Shown: positions 27,168 through 36,229, counted from the stretch's first letter. The stretch: DNA of 64,000 bases from RGIG4034 sp045576455 (GCA_045576455.1 JAZNGM010000001.1:248001-312000), one strand, 5' to 3'. The notes: a model not told the origin generated them from the letters alone. Numbers and translations: made by a program.

Positions 27168-28163
27168 ATGAAACTGAAACGGGATGAGTCATTAGACTTT
27201 TTAAGAGGATTCGGAATTCTCTTGATGGTAATAGGACATATAGGCTTTACTACGGCAGATATATACATATATGCCTTTCATATGCCTTTGTTTTATATGA
27301 TATCCGGTTATCTTGTAAAACCTGATGTTAGAAAGAAGTTTTCTGCCCATGTGGTTTCCAGGGCAAAACGCTTATTGATACCATATTTTTTGTTTGGCTT
27401 TGCGCAGTATATTATATATTTGGGAATTCATGCGTTTAATACCCCGGATGCCAAAGAGTTATTGGTTAATCTGCTTTTGTTTCCAACTAAGGGATTGGCA
27501 ATAGCAGAGGCTTTATGGTTTTTGTTTTCTTTATTTTTGATAGAAATAGTCTTTGAATTGTTGCTTAGAATCAAGAATGAGGGATTACGCTTTGTTGTAG
27601 TTGCCGTTGTTGTGGTGGCAGGATTTTTTGTTAATGAAATGCAGTATGAGTTGTTATTTGCTTTGGAAACGGCAATGGTTGGTATACTGTTTTATTATAC
27701 GGGTTACCTTATACGCCGGTATAAATTGTTTGATTGTATTCAAAAGGGAAAGACGAAGTTCGTGTTTGGCGGCGTTGCGATGATTTTATTTATGCCTATT
27801 ACATGGCTATGTTATAAAAATGGGCAGATTGCTATGTATTATGGTGTGTATCAAAATGAGTTTATATTTATTTTGGCGGCTTTATTTATGACGGTTTTCT
27901 GGTGGTGTGTAGCCAAGCAGGTTGTTAAAATAAATAAGTTATCGTGGTTTAATGGCTATTTTGTTTTCCTTGGTAAAAATTCAATGCTATTTTTATTACT
28001 AAATCAGTTTTTTATTTTCTTTTACCGGAAAGTACTTCTGATGGTAATAGAAGATAATAAATGGTTAGTGCATGCAGCAGAGTTATTATTGGTACTTTTA
28101 TCGCTTCATGTATTTGCACTTATAACAAATCGTTTGAAGGTATCAAAAATTTGGAGAGGCTGA
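27168..28163 (+). CDS. Acyltransferase-3 family membrane protein, copy 1
   Basis: A 331-residue protein with about ten membrane segments. The N-terminus LDFLRGFGILLMVIGH carries the Arg and His that mark acyltransferase-3 proteins (OafA/WecH-like), and AKRLLIPYFLF follows segment 3. These enzymes move acetyl or similar groups across the membrane onto surface sugars. It is the first of four such genes within 5.1 kb, placed right after the deoxysugar genes, so O-acylation of the deoxysugar or its neighbours is a reasonable inference. Confidence 0.83.
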   Translation: MKLKRDESLDFLRGFGILLMVIGHIGFTTADIYIYAFHMPLFYMISGYLVKPDVRKKFSAHVVSRAKRLLIPYFLFGFAQYIIYLGIHAFNTPDAKELLVNLLLFPTKGLAIAEALWFLFSLFLIEIVFELLLRIKNEGLRFVVVAVVVVAGFFVNEMQYELLFALETAMVGILFYYTGYLIRRYKLFDCIQKGKTKFVFGGVAMILFMPITWLCYKNGQIAMYYGVYQNEFIFILAALFMTVFWWCVAKQVVKINKLSWFNGYFVFLGKNSMLFLLLNQFFIFFYRKVLLMVIEDNKWLVHAAELLLVLLSLHVFALITNRLKVSKIWRG

Positions 28164-28166
28164 TAT

Positions 28167-29216
28167 ATGGCTAGAAAGTCTAATTTTGAATTATTGAGAA
28201 TTATAGCAATTATTATTATTATTATGCATCATTATGCGCAAATAGGGTGTAGTGAATTATTGGTTACTAATGTTGTATCCGGGCAACGCTTATTCTCGCA
28301 GTTCCTGTTTATGGGAGGGAAAGTCGGTGTTAATCTGTTTGTGCTTATTTCGGGTTATTTTTTATGCAAGCAGGAATTCAGATTATCTAAGCTTGTAACA
28401 TTATTGCTTTGGATTTTTACTTATTCCGTAGTGTTCATGTGCGTTTTAACGGTATTTTTTGATTATAGGTTTGGCATATTTGAGATTGTACAGAGTTTAT
28501 TTCCGGTTACTTTTAACCGATATATTTTTCCGAGTACATATGTCCTTATGTACCTTTTTGTACCGTTTATAAACCATTTTATTAATACTGTTGATAAAAA
28601 AATGTATCAACGATTTATTTTATTAGGTGGAGTAGTTTTTGTAATATTACCTACGCTGACTGCAATGGATTTTATGGCACCTGATTTGGTGTGGTTTATA
28701 TATTTATATTTGCTTGCAGCGTATATACGTATATATGAACCGTTAAGTAAAATAAAGGCAAAGCATTGGTTATTAGCAGGAAGCGGAATGTATGTCCTAT
28801 TGTTCTTATCAATGGTTTTTATGGATTTTGTGGGCTTGTATATTCCGGCGGTAGGTGTTAAAGCAAGTTATTTTATTGGTCAGAATAAGCTGCCTGCAGT
28901 ATTAAGTGCAGTATTACTTTTTGTCGGTTTTAGCCGTTTGGAAATGAAAACCATCAAGTGTATTAATTATATAGGTGGATGTACGTTTGGTATTTTTTTG
29001 TTCCACACATTTCCTTGGGATTATAATTTTTTGTGGATACGCTTGCTAAAAACTACGGACTATATTGGAAAGACATCGTTCTATCTGCATGCCGTGTTAA
29101 GTGTTCTTTTGGTGCTTTGCTTAGGACTTTTATTTGAAAGTATACGAAGATTTTTATACAAAAAGACACTGGGAAAACTGGTTGCAAGATTAGATAAGAA
29201 AGGTATAAAAGAATGA
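28167..29216 (+). CDS. Acyltransferase-3 family membrane protein, copy 2
   Basis: A 349-residue ten-segment membrane protein. NFELLRIIAIIIIIMHHY has the Arg and His-His of the family, and GKVGVNLFVLISGYFL is the expected second-segment block. It belongs to the branch of acyltransferase-3 proteins common in Firmicute capsule clusters. The start is three bases after the preceding stop and the 3' end overlaps the SDR gene by four bases (ATGA), so all are co-translated. Confidence 0.83.
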   Translation: MARKSNFELLRIIAIIIIIMHHYAQIGCSELLVTNVVSGQRLFSQFLFMGGKVGVNLFVLISGYFLCKQEFRLSKLVTLLLWIFTYSVVFMCVLTVFFDYRFGIFEIVQSLFPVTFNRYIFPSTYVLMYLFVPFINHFINTVDKKMYQRFILLGGVVFVILPTLTAMDFMAPDLVWFIYLYLLAAYIRIYEPLSKIKAKHWLLAGSGMYVLLFLSMVFMDFVGLYIPAVGVKASYFIGQNKLPAVLSAVLLFVGFSRLEMKTIKCINYIGGCTFGIFLFHTFPWDYNFLWIRLLKTTDYIGKTSFYLHAVLSVLLVLCLGLLFESIRRFLYKKTLGKLVARLDKKGIKE

Positions 29217-30100
29217 GAATAACAATCCTTGGAGCTAACAGTTATATAGCAAGAAATCTAATCCATTATATAAATGTACAGGGAAAAGATGAGCTTTTTC
29301 TTTATGATTATCAGGAAGAACATCTTGATAATGCTCCTAATTATCAACAACTCAATATTCTTGATGCAGAAAAAGTACAAGCAGTTCGTTTAGATGTGGA
29401 TATTGTCTACATGTTTGTGGGTAAAACAGGAACCATGCAGGGATTTGAAGATTATTCTTCCTACATTGATATAAATGAAAAGGCCTTGCTTAATGTGTTA
29501 ACTGCGTATAGAAAATGCAATTCCAAAGCTAAAATTGTGTTCCCGTCAACACGCCTTGTATACCATGGCGTGGAAGGTCCGCTCAAAGAAGAGGCGGAAA
29601 AGGAATATAAGACTATTTACGCAATCAATAAGTATGCATGCGAACAATATCTTAAGATGTATAATGCGGTGTTTGGTGTGCAGTATGTAACGGTAAGGAT
29701 TTGCGTGCCTTATGGCACCATGATTGCAAATGCGTCTTCTTACGGTACGGCAGAATTTATGCTTTCCAAAGCAAAAGAAGGTGCGGATATCACACTATAT
29801 GGTGGTGGTACGGTAAGAAGAACACTGATTCATATGTTGGATTTATGCGCGGTTCTTTATCTTGTGGGAAAAACAGACCAATGTAAAAACGATACTTATA
29901 ATATCGGTGGTGAAGACTATAGCTTAAAAGAAATGGCAGAAAAAATTGCCGTTAAGTATGGTATACATGTAACCGATGTGCCGTGGCCGGAAGCAGCGCT
30001 TAAGATTGAGTCCGGAGATACGGTGTTTGACGATACTAAATTACAACGATGTATAAATTATCAATATCAATATAGTTTTGATAAGTGGATTGAAGCGTAA
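29213..30100 (+). CDS. Extended SDR (epimerase/dehydratase-like), candidate 4-ketoreductase
   Basis: A 295-residue NAD(P)-binding protein: ILGANSYIARNL is a variant G-x2-x-x-I-G nucleotide loop, PSTRLVYHG gives the catalytic Thr/Ser, and Tyr136-x3-Lys140 sits in YAINK. It is shorter than typical 4-epimerases (about 320 residues) and near RmlD-like ketoreductases in length. Because a 2,6-dideoxyhexose route needs a final C4 ketoreductase and no rmlD is in the window, this is a candidate. That is inference from context. The start overlaps the previous stop as ATGA. Confidence 0.7.
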   Translation: MRITILGANSYIARNLIHYINVQGKDELFLYDYQEEHLDNAPNYQQLNILDAEKVQAVRLDVDIVYMFVGKTGTMQGFEDYSSYIDINEKALLNVLTAYRKCNSKAKIVFPSTRLVYHGVEGPLKEEAEKEYKTIYAINKYACEQYLKMYNAVFGVQYVTVRICVPYGTMIANASSYGTAEFMLSKAKEGADITLYGGGTVRRTLIHMLDLCAVLYLVGKTDQCKNDTYNIGGEDYSLKEMAEKIAVKYGIHVTDVPWPEAALKIESGDTVFDDTKLQRCINYQYQYSFDKWIEA

Positions 30101-30114
30101 GTTGGAGATTAATA

Positions 30115-31248
30115 ATGAAGCAGAGACTGGATTATATCGACGGAATCAGAGGAATCGCCTGTATTCTTGTTATGGCGTATCACTATAATGTATTTTTTGG
30201 TAATGCCTTCTGGGGAACGGATTTTCTCGCAGATAAATTGGATATAGTATATAACGGTGCTTATTATGTAAGATTCTTCTTTATGATAAGTGCGTTTTTT
30301 GTGGCTCTTTCCTTTTTCCGGTCAGTATCGGAAAATAAAGTGGCGCTGACGGTTGTGAAAAGGTACCTTCGGTTATCCGTTCCGGTTTTTGCTGCATCCC
30401 TGATTATATTTGTTATGGAGCATTGCGGTGTTTTTACAAATCATTTATTGGGGGCGCTTACAAATGATCCGGACATTTTGACAAGTTTTCAGAAAAAGCA
30501 TACCCTTTTCGAGGTGTTTTCTACCTCCTTCTGCAGAACTATTTTTATGGGAGAATGTAGCTTTAATAATAACTTCTGGATGATGGAGTGTCTTTTCTGG
30601 GGTGATTTATTTGCAATGTTGCTTGCGCTTATCACCAGAGGGCAAGGAAAAATAAAAATCGCCATTTATACCTTGGCAATTACTTTTTCGCTTCTTATGA
30701 ATGATAATTATCTGCCGTTTATTGTAGGAACAGTGGTGGCGGATTGGTATTATAATTCATCAAAAGGTGCAGAGAAAAATAGTGCTAAATCTGTGTTATG
30801 CTATGGATTGCTAATGCTTGCCGGTATTGTGTTTGTTGAATTGAAACCGGAAATGTATGGTTATATATATACACATAATCTTGCTAAATTGCCGGAAACG
30901 CAATTTTTGTTAAATGGAAATTTCTACAATACGATTTCACTGTCCATGGTTTTTGTAGCTGTGTTACGTCTGAAATTTGTGCAAAAAGTCCTGGCGTTTA
31001 AACCATTTGTATCGATCGGGAAAATATCATACTATGTATTTTTACTGCATTGGCCTATTATCTGCTCATTGTCTGCCGGATTGTTCAGAAGATTTGCGAC
31101 GGTAGATAATCAGGTGACGGCTGTAAGAATAATTTTTGCGGTTACGTTACTTGTGGTTATTGCGGTATCTACATTAATGACATATCTTTTCGACCGCAAG
31201 GTGAATAAATTTACGGGCATTGTGTTAAGAAAGTGGGAAAAGGAATAA
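30115..31248 (+). CDS. Acyltransferase-3 family membrane protein, copy 3
   Basis: A 377-residue, roughly ten-segment membrane protein with LDYIDGIRGIACILVMAYHY, giving the family Arg and His, and YVRFFFMISAFFVAL. It resembles OafA-like O-acetyltransferases without the SGNH extension. A separate SGNH-like gene lies downstream at 35165 on the other strand, and some OafA-like proteins work with such partners. It ends one base before the next acyltransferase gene. Confidence 0.83.
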   Translation: MKQRLDYIDGIRGIACILVMAYHYNVFFGNAFWGTDFLADKLDIVYNGAYYVRFFFMISAFFVALSFFRSVSENKVALTVVKRYLRLSVPVFAASLIIFVMEHCGVFTNHLLGALTNDPDILTSFQKKHTLFEVFSTSFCRTIFMGECSFNNNFWMMECLFWGDLFAMLLALITRGQGKIKIAIYTLAITFSLLMNDNYLPFIVGTVVADWYYNSSKGAEKNSAKSVLCYGLLMLAGIVFVELKPEMYGYIYTHNLAKLPETQFLLNGNFYNTISLSMVFVAVLRLKFVQKVLAFKPFVSIGKISYYVFLLHWPIICSLSAGLFRRFATVDNQVTAVRIIFAVTLLVVIAVSTLMTYLFDRKVNKFTGIVLRKWEKE

Positions 31249-32301
31249 ATGAAGAAAAATTATCCGGAAATAACCAAATTAAGAGGGTTCGCTATTTTGA
31301 TGGTTTTGTTATACCATTCAATAATCGTATATCCTATTGATTTACGCGCCATCGGCTGGTGTGCTAATTTAGCCGATGTTTTGTGGCATATTGAGATGCC
31401 GCTCTTCTTTTTGGTGTCCGGTTTTTGCTTTTCGTATGAAGGGAAATATTCTTCGTACATCGTAAAAAAAGTAAAAAGAATATTAATACCCCATTTGGTA
31501 TTTGGAATAGTAGACTTATTGTTCCGCGTATTGCCGCAGTATGTGCCTTTCATGAGTAAACTGGTTAACAAGGAAGCAGATGTAATAGATGGTGCGAAAG
31601 ACTTTTTGGTTTATGCAAGCATTGATCCGTTCTTACGTTCCTTATTTATTATGTTTTTGGTATTTCCTATTGTTTCCCGGTTGATTAATAAAGGAAAGAT
31701 ATATAAATACCTTGTATGTGCAGGCGCATTGCTGCTATATGTTTTCTGCGATAATATTACTAATATAATGGCGTTATCTTATTTTGCCAGATTTTTTGTT
31801 TTTTTCCTGGTTGGACATGTTATCAGGGAAAATGGTTATGAGAAAATTAAGACAATTTTATTGCGCCCGCTTATTATTCTGTCAGGCATGGTGCTTTCCG
31901 TACTTTCGTTTGTGTGCTTTTTGCTTCCGGGAATGAAAACGGTAAGAGAAATATCCGGTATAGAATCGATGCTTATACTAATTGCTGCCTTATCTGGAGC
32001 ACTGGTGATTTATGCGGTTGCGAACATGCCGATGGGAATAGTGGACCGTTTTGTTAATATGGCAGGTAATTATTCATTGCAGCTCTATTTGCTGGGTGGT
32101 TATGTACTGGTACTTTCGCGGGTAATAGTGGTTACCTATATGAAGATTACATTGCCGGTGCCGGTGATTTTGTTAAATTTTATTATTGATGTATCAGTAA
32201 TGTATGTATTGATTCATTTTATCATCAGAAAAGTAAGCTTGTTCTGCTTTTTGACGGGTCTTACATATAAGAAGAAAAGTAAAACGGAAAGGATATCGTA
32301 A
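31249..32301 (+). CDS. Acyltransferase-3 family membrane protein, copy 4
   Basis: A 350-residue ten-segment membrane protein. EITKLRGFAILMVLLYHS carries the family Arg and His; EMPLFFLVSGFCFS and KVKRILIPHLVFG are the expected blocks. It is a further OafA/WecH-like acyltransferase. The ATG follows the previous stop directly, with AAAAGGA as ribosome site. The four copies are clearly divergent from each other, so they are not a recent amplification. Confidence 0.83.
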   Translation: MKKNYPEITKLRGFAILMVLLYHSIIVYPIDLRAIGWCANLADVLWHIEMPLFFLVSGFCFSYEGKYSSYIVKKVKRILIPHLVFGIVDLLFRVLPQYVPFMSKLVNKEADVIDGAKDFLVYASIDPFLRSLFIMFLVFPIVSRLINKGKIYKYLVCAGALLLYVFCDNITNIMALSYFARFFVFFLVGHVIRENGYEKIKTILLRPLIILSGMVLSVLSFVCFLLPGMKTVREISGIESMLILIAALSGALVIYAVANMPMGIVDRFVNMAGNYSLQLYLLGGYVLVLSRVIVVTYMKITLPVPVILLNFIIDVSVMYVLIHFIIRKVSLFCFLTGLTYKKKSKTERIS

Positions 32302-32303
32302 TC

Positions 32304-33338
32304 ATGGGATATGCACTTTTGGCGGTACTGCTTATAGTTGTGCCGTTTGTTTGCGGGATGATTCCTTTATCTCTTATGCATGAAGAACACAAGAGTATAC
32401 TGGGTACATATGTGTATGGATGGTTTGTTGTTTTTGCCCTGTTCCAGCTTACGGCCATTCCTTGCATAATACTAAAAACGCGGTTTACGACGCTTTGCAT
32501 TGTATTTGGTATTGTGTTATTGCTCTATATGGTTTTGTCCTGTTTTAAATTTAAGATTGTGCCGGACTTAGTGTCACGTGCCATGGCAGGATATAAAGAA
32601 TTGCCGCTCATTGCCAAAATCGGCTGGGCTGTAGTTATAATCGCCTTGGCTGTCCAGATGGTATTTTTGGTATTTAATGAATATATCGATGGGGATGATG
32701 CGTATTATCTGGTGGTATCGCTTGACTCCATTAAATTTGAAACGATGTATTTGAGAAATCCGTATACAGGCTATCCGTATGGCGGCGTAGATATACGGCA
32801 TGCACTTTCCCCGGTACCGCTTTTTATAGCGTTTTTATCTAAGGTGACAGGTGTGCATTCAACGATTGTAGCGCATTCTGTTTTGGGACCGGCATTTATC
32901 GGCCTGATGTATGGTATTTATACGTTGCTTGGCAGAAAATTGTTTAAGGATAACCGCAAGTGGAACTGTGTGTTTGTGCTGTTTGTTATGGCTTTTTATG
33001 TGTTCGGACATGTATCCTTATATACGGCGGAAACTTTTGCATATACAAGGACCTGGCAGGGAAAATCAATGCTTGCCAATCTGGTTGTGCCGGCATTGTT
33101 TTTATCCATCCTTTACCTACATGAAAAGTATGCGCGCACCGGTGAGTGGATATTTCTTTTCCTCTTGACTATTGCAGCAGTATTTACTACGAGTGTTGCG
33201 GTAGTGTTTGTTCCGGTAATGTTGTTTATTACTGCGATATTATTGTATCTTAATAAGGGTAATAAAAAGGATTTATTGAAGATGGCAGTTTTACTGGTGC
33301 CGTGTCTGATATTTGGCTTTTTATACATTATGAATTGA
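32304..33338 (+). CDS. DUF6077-like membrane protein, N-terminal piece
   Basis: A 344-residue protein with about nine membrane segments. NEYIDGDDAYYL and RNPYTGYPYGG in the first large outer loop are typical of the DUF6077 family seen in Clostridia glycan clusters, which resembles GT-C enzymes. It stops after a membrane segment (FGFLYIMN), earlier than I would expect for the family, and the following gene looks like the missing C-terminal portion. The two are in different frames with a clean ribosome site between. This is either a natural two-subunit form or an old frame break. Confidence 0.65.
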   Translation: MGYALLAVLLIVVPFVCGMIPLSLMHEEHKSILGTYVYGWFVVFALFQLTAIPCIILKTRFTTLCIVFGIVLLLYMVLSCFKFKIVPDLVSRAMAGYKELPLIAKIGWAVVIIALAVQMVFLVFNEYIDGDDAYYLVVSLDSIKFETMYLRNPYTGYPYGGVDIRHALSPVPLFIAFLSKVTGVHSTIVAHSVLGPAFIGLMYGIYTLLGRKLFKDNRKWNCVFVLFVMAFYVFGHVSLYTAETFAYTRTWQGKSMLANLVVPALFLSILYLHEKYARTGEWIFLFLLTIAAVFTTSVAVVFVPVMLFITAILLYLNKGNKKDLLKMAVLLVPCLIFGFLYIMN

Positions 33339-33351
33339 TAGGAGAAAAAAC

Positions 33352-34155
33352 ATGACGGATATTATTAAGTCTGTTTTAACTATATATCGTGATTATGCCG
33401 GTGCCAGTGCGTACATGATTATTGCACTGGTTGCGCTTGTGTACTTATTTGTTACGGAAAAAGATAAAACGGTCAAAATGGCACTGATATATGTGTCAAT
33501 GGGATTGTTGGTTCTCTTCTTTATTCCGGTTTATGCTTACGTGGTAATAGAGTTCTTTTTGGAGTATGAAGTTTATTATCGTATGTTATGGTTTGTTCCG
33601 TATGCAGCATTGGTTGCCTATGCGGGAGTCAGATTATTAATGCGTACAATGGGATTAATAAGAAGAGTGGTGCTGGTGGTTCTTTTTGCGGCGATGCTTT
33701 TAGGAACCGGTAGCTGTGTGTTTACGGATGGAACTTATAAGCGGGCAGAGAATGCTTATCATGTGCCGCAGGTAGTTATCGATATCGTAGACATGATAAA
33801 AATTGGGGATTGTACTAATATTTGCGCTTTTCCGCCGGAGATAGTACAATATATCCGTCAGGTGGATCCGGACATTGTTATGTGTTACGGGCGTGAAATG
33901 CTGGTGCCACGATGGGGATATGTCAATCCTGTTTATGCAGAAATGGCGGCTCCGGAATATGATATATGGAAAATACAAAGTGAGGCCAGAAGGCAGCAGG
34001 TTACTTGTATTGTTCTTGATAACCGTAAGAAGGCAGAGGGAGATTTGCGTAATGAACTATATGCATATCTCGGAACGGCCGGTTGTTATGATGTGTATGT
34101 AGATGAGTCGTTTTATGATACTTATTATAAAGATTATTTATCGGAGGGGAAATGA
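33352..34155 (+). CDS. Membrane protein, probable C-terminal partner of the DUF6077-like protein
   Basis: A 267-residue protein with four membrane segments in the first 125 residues and a soluble outer domain after that. YYRMLWFVPYAALVAY resembles the YxRLxW-(L/I)P block found toward the C-terminus of DUF6077/GT-C-like proteins. It starts 13 bases after the previous gene with TAGGAG well placed, so it is translated as its own chain. Its last codon overlaps the start of the epimerase gene. On its own it would not be a complete glycosyltransferase. Confidence 0.6.
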   Translation: MTDIIKSVLTIYRDYAGASAYMIIALVALVYLFVTEKDKTVKMALIYVSMGLLVLFFIPVYAYVVIEFFLEYEVYYRMLWFVPYAALVAYAGVRLLMRTMGLIRRVVLVVLFAAMLLGTGSCVFTDGTYKRAENAYHVPQVVIDIVDMIKIGDCTNICAFPPEIVQYIRQVDPDIVMCYGREMLVPRWGYVNPVYAEMAAPEYDIWKIQSEARRQQVTCIVLDNRKKAEGDLRNELYAYLGTAGCYDVYVDESFYDTYYKDYLSEGK

Positions 34156-35156
34156 TGAAAGCATTTGATAAAGATTTAAAAATATTGGTTACAGGTGGTG
34201 CGGGATTTATAGGGTATCATCTTTCAGTGCGTTTGCTTGAGGCAGGTGCCAAAAAAGTTATCGGTTTTGATAACATGAATGATTATTATGATACGAATCT
34301 CAAAAAAGACCGTCTTCAAATTCTTAGTAAGTATGAGAATTATTCTTTTATTGAAGGGGATTTGGCAGATGCGGCAAAAATTAATGAGATATTTGCAGAA
34401 TGTAAACCGGATGTAGTTATTAATCTGGGGGGACAGGCAGGTGTCCGTTACAGTATTGATAATCCGGAATCATATATACAGTCTAATATTGTAGGATTCT
34501 TTAATATTCTTGAGGCATGCCGTCATCAACCTGTAAAGCATCTTTTATATGCTTCTTCAAGCTCAGTATACGGAGGAAATGAAAAAGTTCCGTTCTCTAC
34601 GGAGGATAAGGTGGACAGGCCGGTAAGCTTATATGCAGCAACCAAAAAGACGGATGAGCTTATGGCGTATGCTTATTGTAAGCTTTATAAGATTAAGGCA
34701 ACAGGACTCAGATTTTTTACGGTATATGGTCCTATGGGACGACCGGATATGGCATATTTTAAGTTTGCCAAGAAGATTATGGAAGGGCAACCGATTCAGG
34801 TATATAACAATGGAGATATGATGCGTGATTTCACGTACGTGGATGATATTGTTACCGGAATATTCAATATAATAAACAACCCACCGAAGGAAGACTCCCT
34901 GGGGGCTGCCTATAAAGTTTATAATATTGGTAATAACAAACCGGAAAAATTAATGGATTTTATCACTATATTGGAAGAGTGCCTGGATAAAGAAGCAGTT
35001 AAGGAGTTTTTACCGATGCAACCGGGGGATGTATACCAGACTTATGCGGATGTAACAGACTTAATGAATGATTTTGGATTTAAGCCTGATACATCGCTCC
35101 GTGAAGGTTTATCTAAATTTGCGAAATGGTTTAAGGAATACTATCACTATAATTAA
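34155..35156 (+). CDS. UDP-glucuronate 4-epimerase-like SDR
   Basis: An extended SDR converting UDP-GlcA to UDP-GalA. GGAGFIGYHL binds NAD; Tyr160-x3-Lys164 in YAATK is the catalytic pair; GFDNMNDYYDTNLKKDRL is the insertion that marks glucuronate epimerases (Cap1J/LspL group), as does RFFTVYGPMGRPDMAYFKF. I prefer ATG 34155 to the one at 34152, since GGAGGGG at 34143-34149 is five bases away rather than two. No UDP-glucose dehydrogenase is in the window, so UDP-GlcA must come from elsewhere or from a broad-range dehydrogenase. It is the last gene of the GtrII-led operon. Confidence 0.85.
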   Translation: MKAFDKDLKILVTGGAGFIGYHLSVRLLEAGAKKVIGFDNMNDYYDTNLKKDRLQILSKYENYSFIEGDLADAAKINEIFAECKPDVVINLGGQAGVRYSIDNPESYIQSNIVGFFNILEACRHQPVKHLLYASSSSVYGGNEKVPFSTEDKVDRPVSLYAATKKTDELMAYAYCKLYKIKATGLRFFTVYGPMGRPDMAYFKFAKKIMEGQPIQVYNNGDMMRDFTYVDDIVTGIFNIINNPPKEDSLGAAYKVYNIGNNKPEKLMDFITILEECLDKEAVKEFLPMQPGDVYQTYADVTDLMNDFGFKPDTSLREGLSKFAKWFKEYYHYN

Positions 35157-35157
35157 T

Positions 35158-35177
35158 ACGCATGCTAATACATGCGG
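35158..35177. terminator. Possible short convergent terminator hairpin
   Basis: A 6-bp inverted repeat, CGCATG (35159-35164) with CATGCG (35171-35176), loop CTAATA, sits between the convergent epimerase and SGNH-like genes. It is short with little T-tract, so termination is only suggested. Confidence 0.35.
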
Positions 35178-36142
35178 TTTAATAATACGTCCGCAATATG
35201 CTCTGCAATAAGCTTTCTTCCCTGTTCATTCGGGATGTAAGAACTTATTTCAAAATCAAAGTATTGGGATGCGTTTTCTGAATTAATACCCGTATTAATA
35301 TAGTTATCTATAAAAGTGACGCCGGCGGAAACGGCGGCACTTTTTATATTGCCCCAATAACCACCGAGGTTTTCGCTGGTTTGCGTTCCGGTATTTCGTA
35401 CATCGCCGCCGACAAGTTCTCCGTCATCTTCCGTATAAAAAGCATACGAAGGACTGGAGATGACTACTTTAATATGCGGGAAATGCTCCCTGATAATTTC
35501 AACTCCGCTATGAATGGAGCCATATACACTTCCGACACTGGATTCATCATTAACATCGGTGGTTATGTGCCCGCTAAGATAATCATTTATGCCGTAGCTT
35601 ACCAAAATAATGTCAACCGTGTTTAAATCAATTGTCTTAATAAGTTCAATGGTTTCTTCAAAATAGGAAGGAACCGCATCAAGGTTATTCAGTGCAAGCT
35701 CAAGCGTGTAATAGTCGTCTGCCTTTAAGTTGGTAAGCAACCGGTAAAAAGAGAAGCATTCCATCGGATAATCATCGTAATTTAGCACTTTGGTTTCTCC
35801 GGCGAAGGAACTTCCTTCAAAGGCACAGTTATACACTGTGGCACCGGTTTTTTCTGAAATCATTGCGGCAAGACCGGTTTCACCACGTTCTAAAGCAAAA
35901 CTATCATCGCCCAGCACCAGAATGGTCATGACACCATCATCTTCCTGCTCCTTTACGTCCTGTATGCAGTAATAATCTTCGGATTCAGGTATGAGATCTG
36001 CGGGATCTATTTTTATCTGCTCTGTTTTTCTTGGCCTGAATACATCGTTTATTTTCCAGATAGTTAAAATAATTATAAATAAAATAATTCCCAGAATAAT
36101 AAACACGGCAAGATTGGATTTAGACCATTCTCTTTTTTTCAT
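35165..36142 (-). CDS. Membrane-anchored SGNH-hydrolase-fold protein with altered catalytic blocks
   Basis: A 325-residue protein with an N-terminal membrane anchor (about residues 11-29) and an extracellular SGNH/GDSL-like domain from about 70. Block III, GIND (Gly184-Asp187), is normal. Block I reads GDDS (Gly78-Ser81), putting Asp where the nucleophilic Ser normally sits (GDS). The C-terminal DxxHPN block reads SSYIPN (to Asn305), lacking both Asp and His. Family members de-acylate or acylate surface sugars; this copy may be inactive or use other residues. It lies opposite the acyltransferase operon, with its own promoter at 36183-36211. Confidence 0.75.
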   Translation of the reverse strand: MKKREWSKSNLAVFIILGIILFIIILTIWKINDVFRPRKTEQIKIDPADLIPESEDYYCIQDVKEQEDDGVMTILVLGDDSFALERGETGLAAMISEKTGATVYNCAFEGSSFAGETKVLNYDDYPMECFSFYRLLTNLKADDYYTLELALNNLDAVPSYFEETIELIKTIDLNTVDIILVSYGINDYLSGHITTDVNDESSVGSVYGSIHSGVEIIREHFPHIKVVISSPSYAFYTEDDGELVGGDVRNTGTQTSENLGGYWGNIKSAAVSAGVTFIDNYINTGINSENASQYFDFEISSYIPNEQGRKLIAEHIADVLLNRMY

Positions 36143-36182
36143 ATGCTGTAAATCTCCGGTTTTTATGATTTTTTGTTATCCT

Positions 36183-36211
36183 ATTTTACAGTAAAACAGG
36201 TGTAGTGTCCA
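36183..36211 (-). promoter_or_regulatory. SigA-type promoter for the SGNH-like gene
   Basis: On the minus strand, TGGACA (36211-36206), 17 bases, TAAAAT (36188-36183), about 40 bases ahead of the SGNH-like start, which has CCGGAGA as its ribosome site. Confidence 0.5.
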
Positions 36212-36229
36212 TACACATGGTTTTTGAAC

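Noticed and set aside
32304..34155. Calling the DUF6077-like pair a pseudogene
   Set aside because: The second part has its own good ribosome site and both frames are otherwise intact, so a working two-chain protein is as likely.
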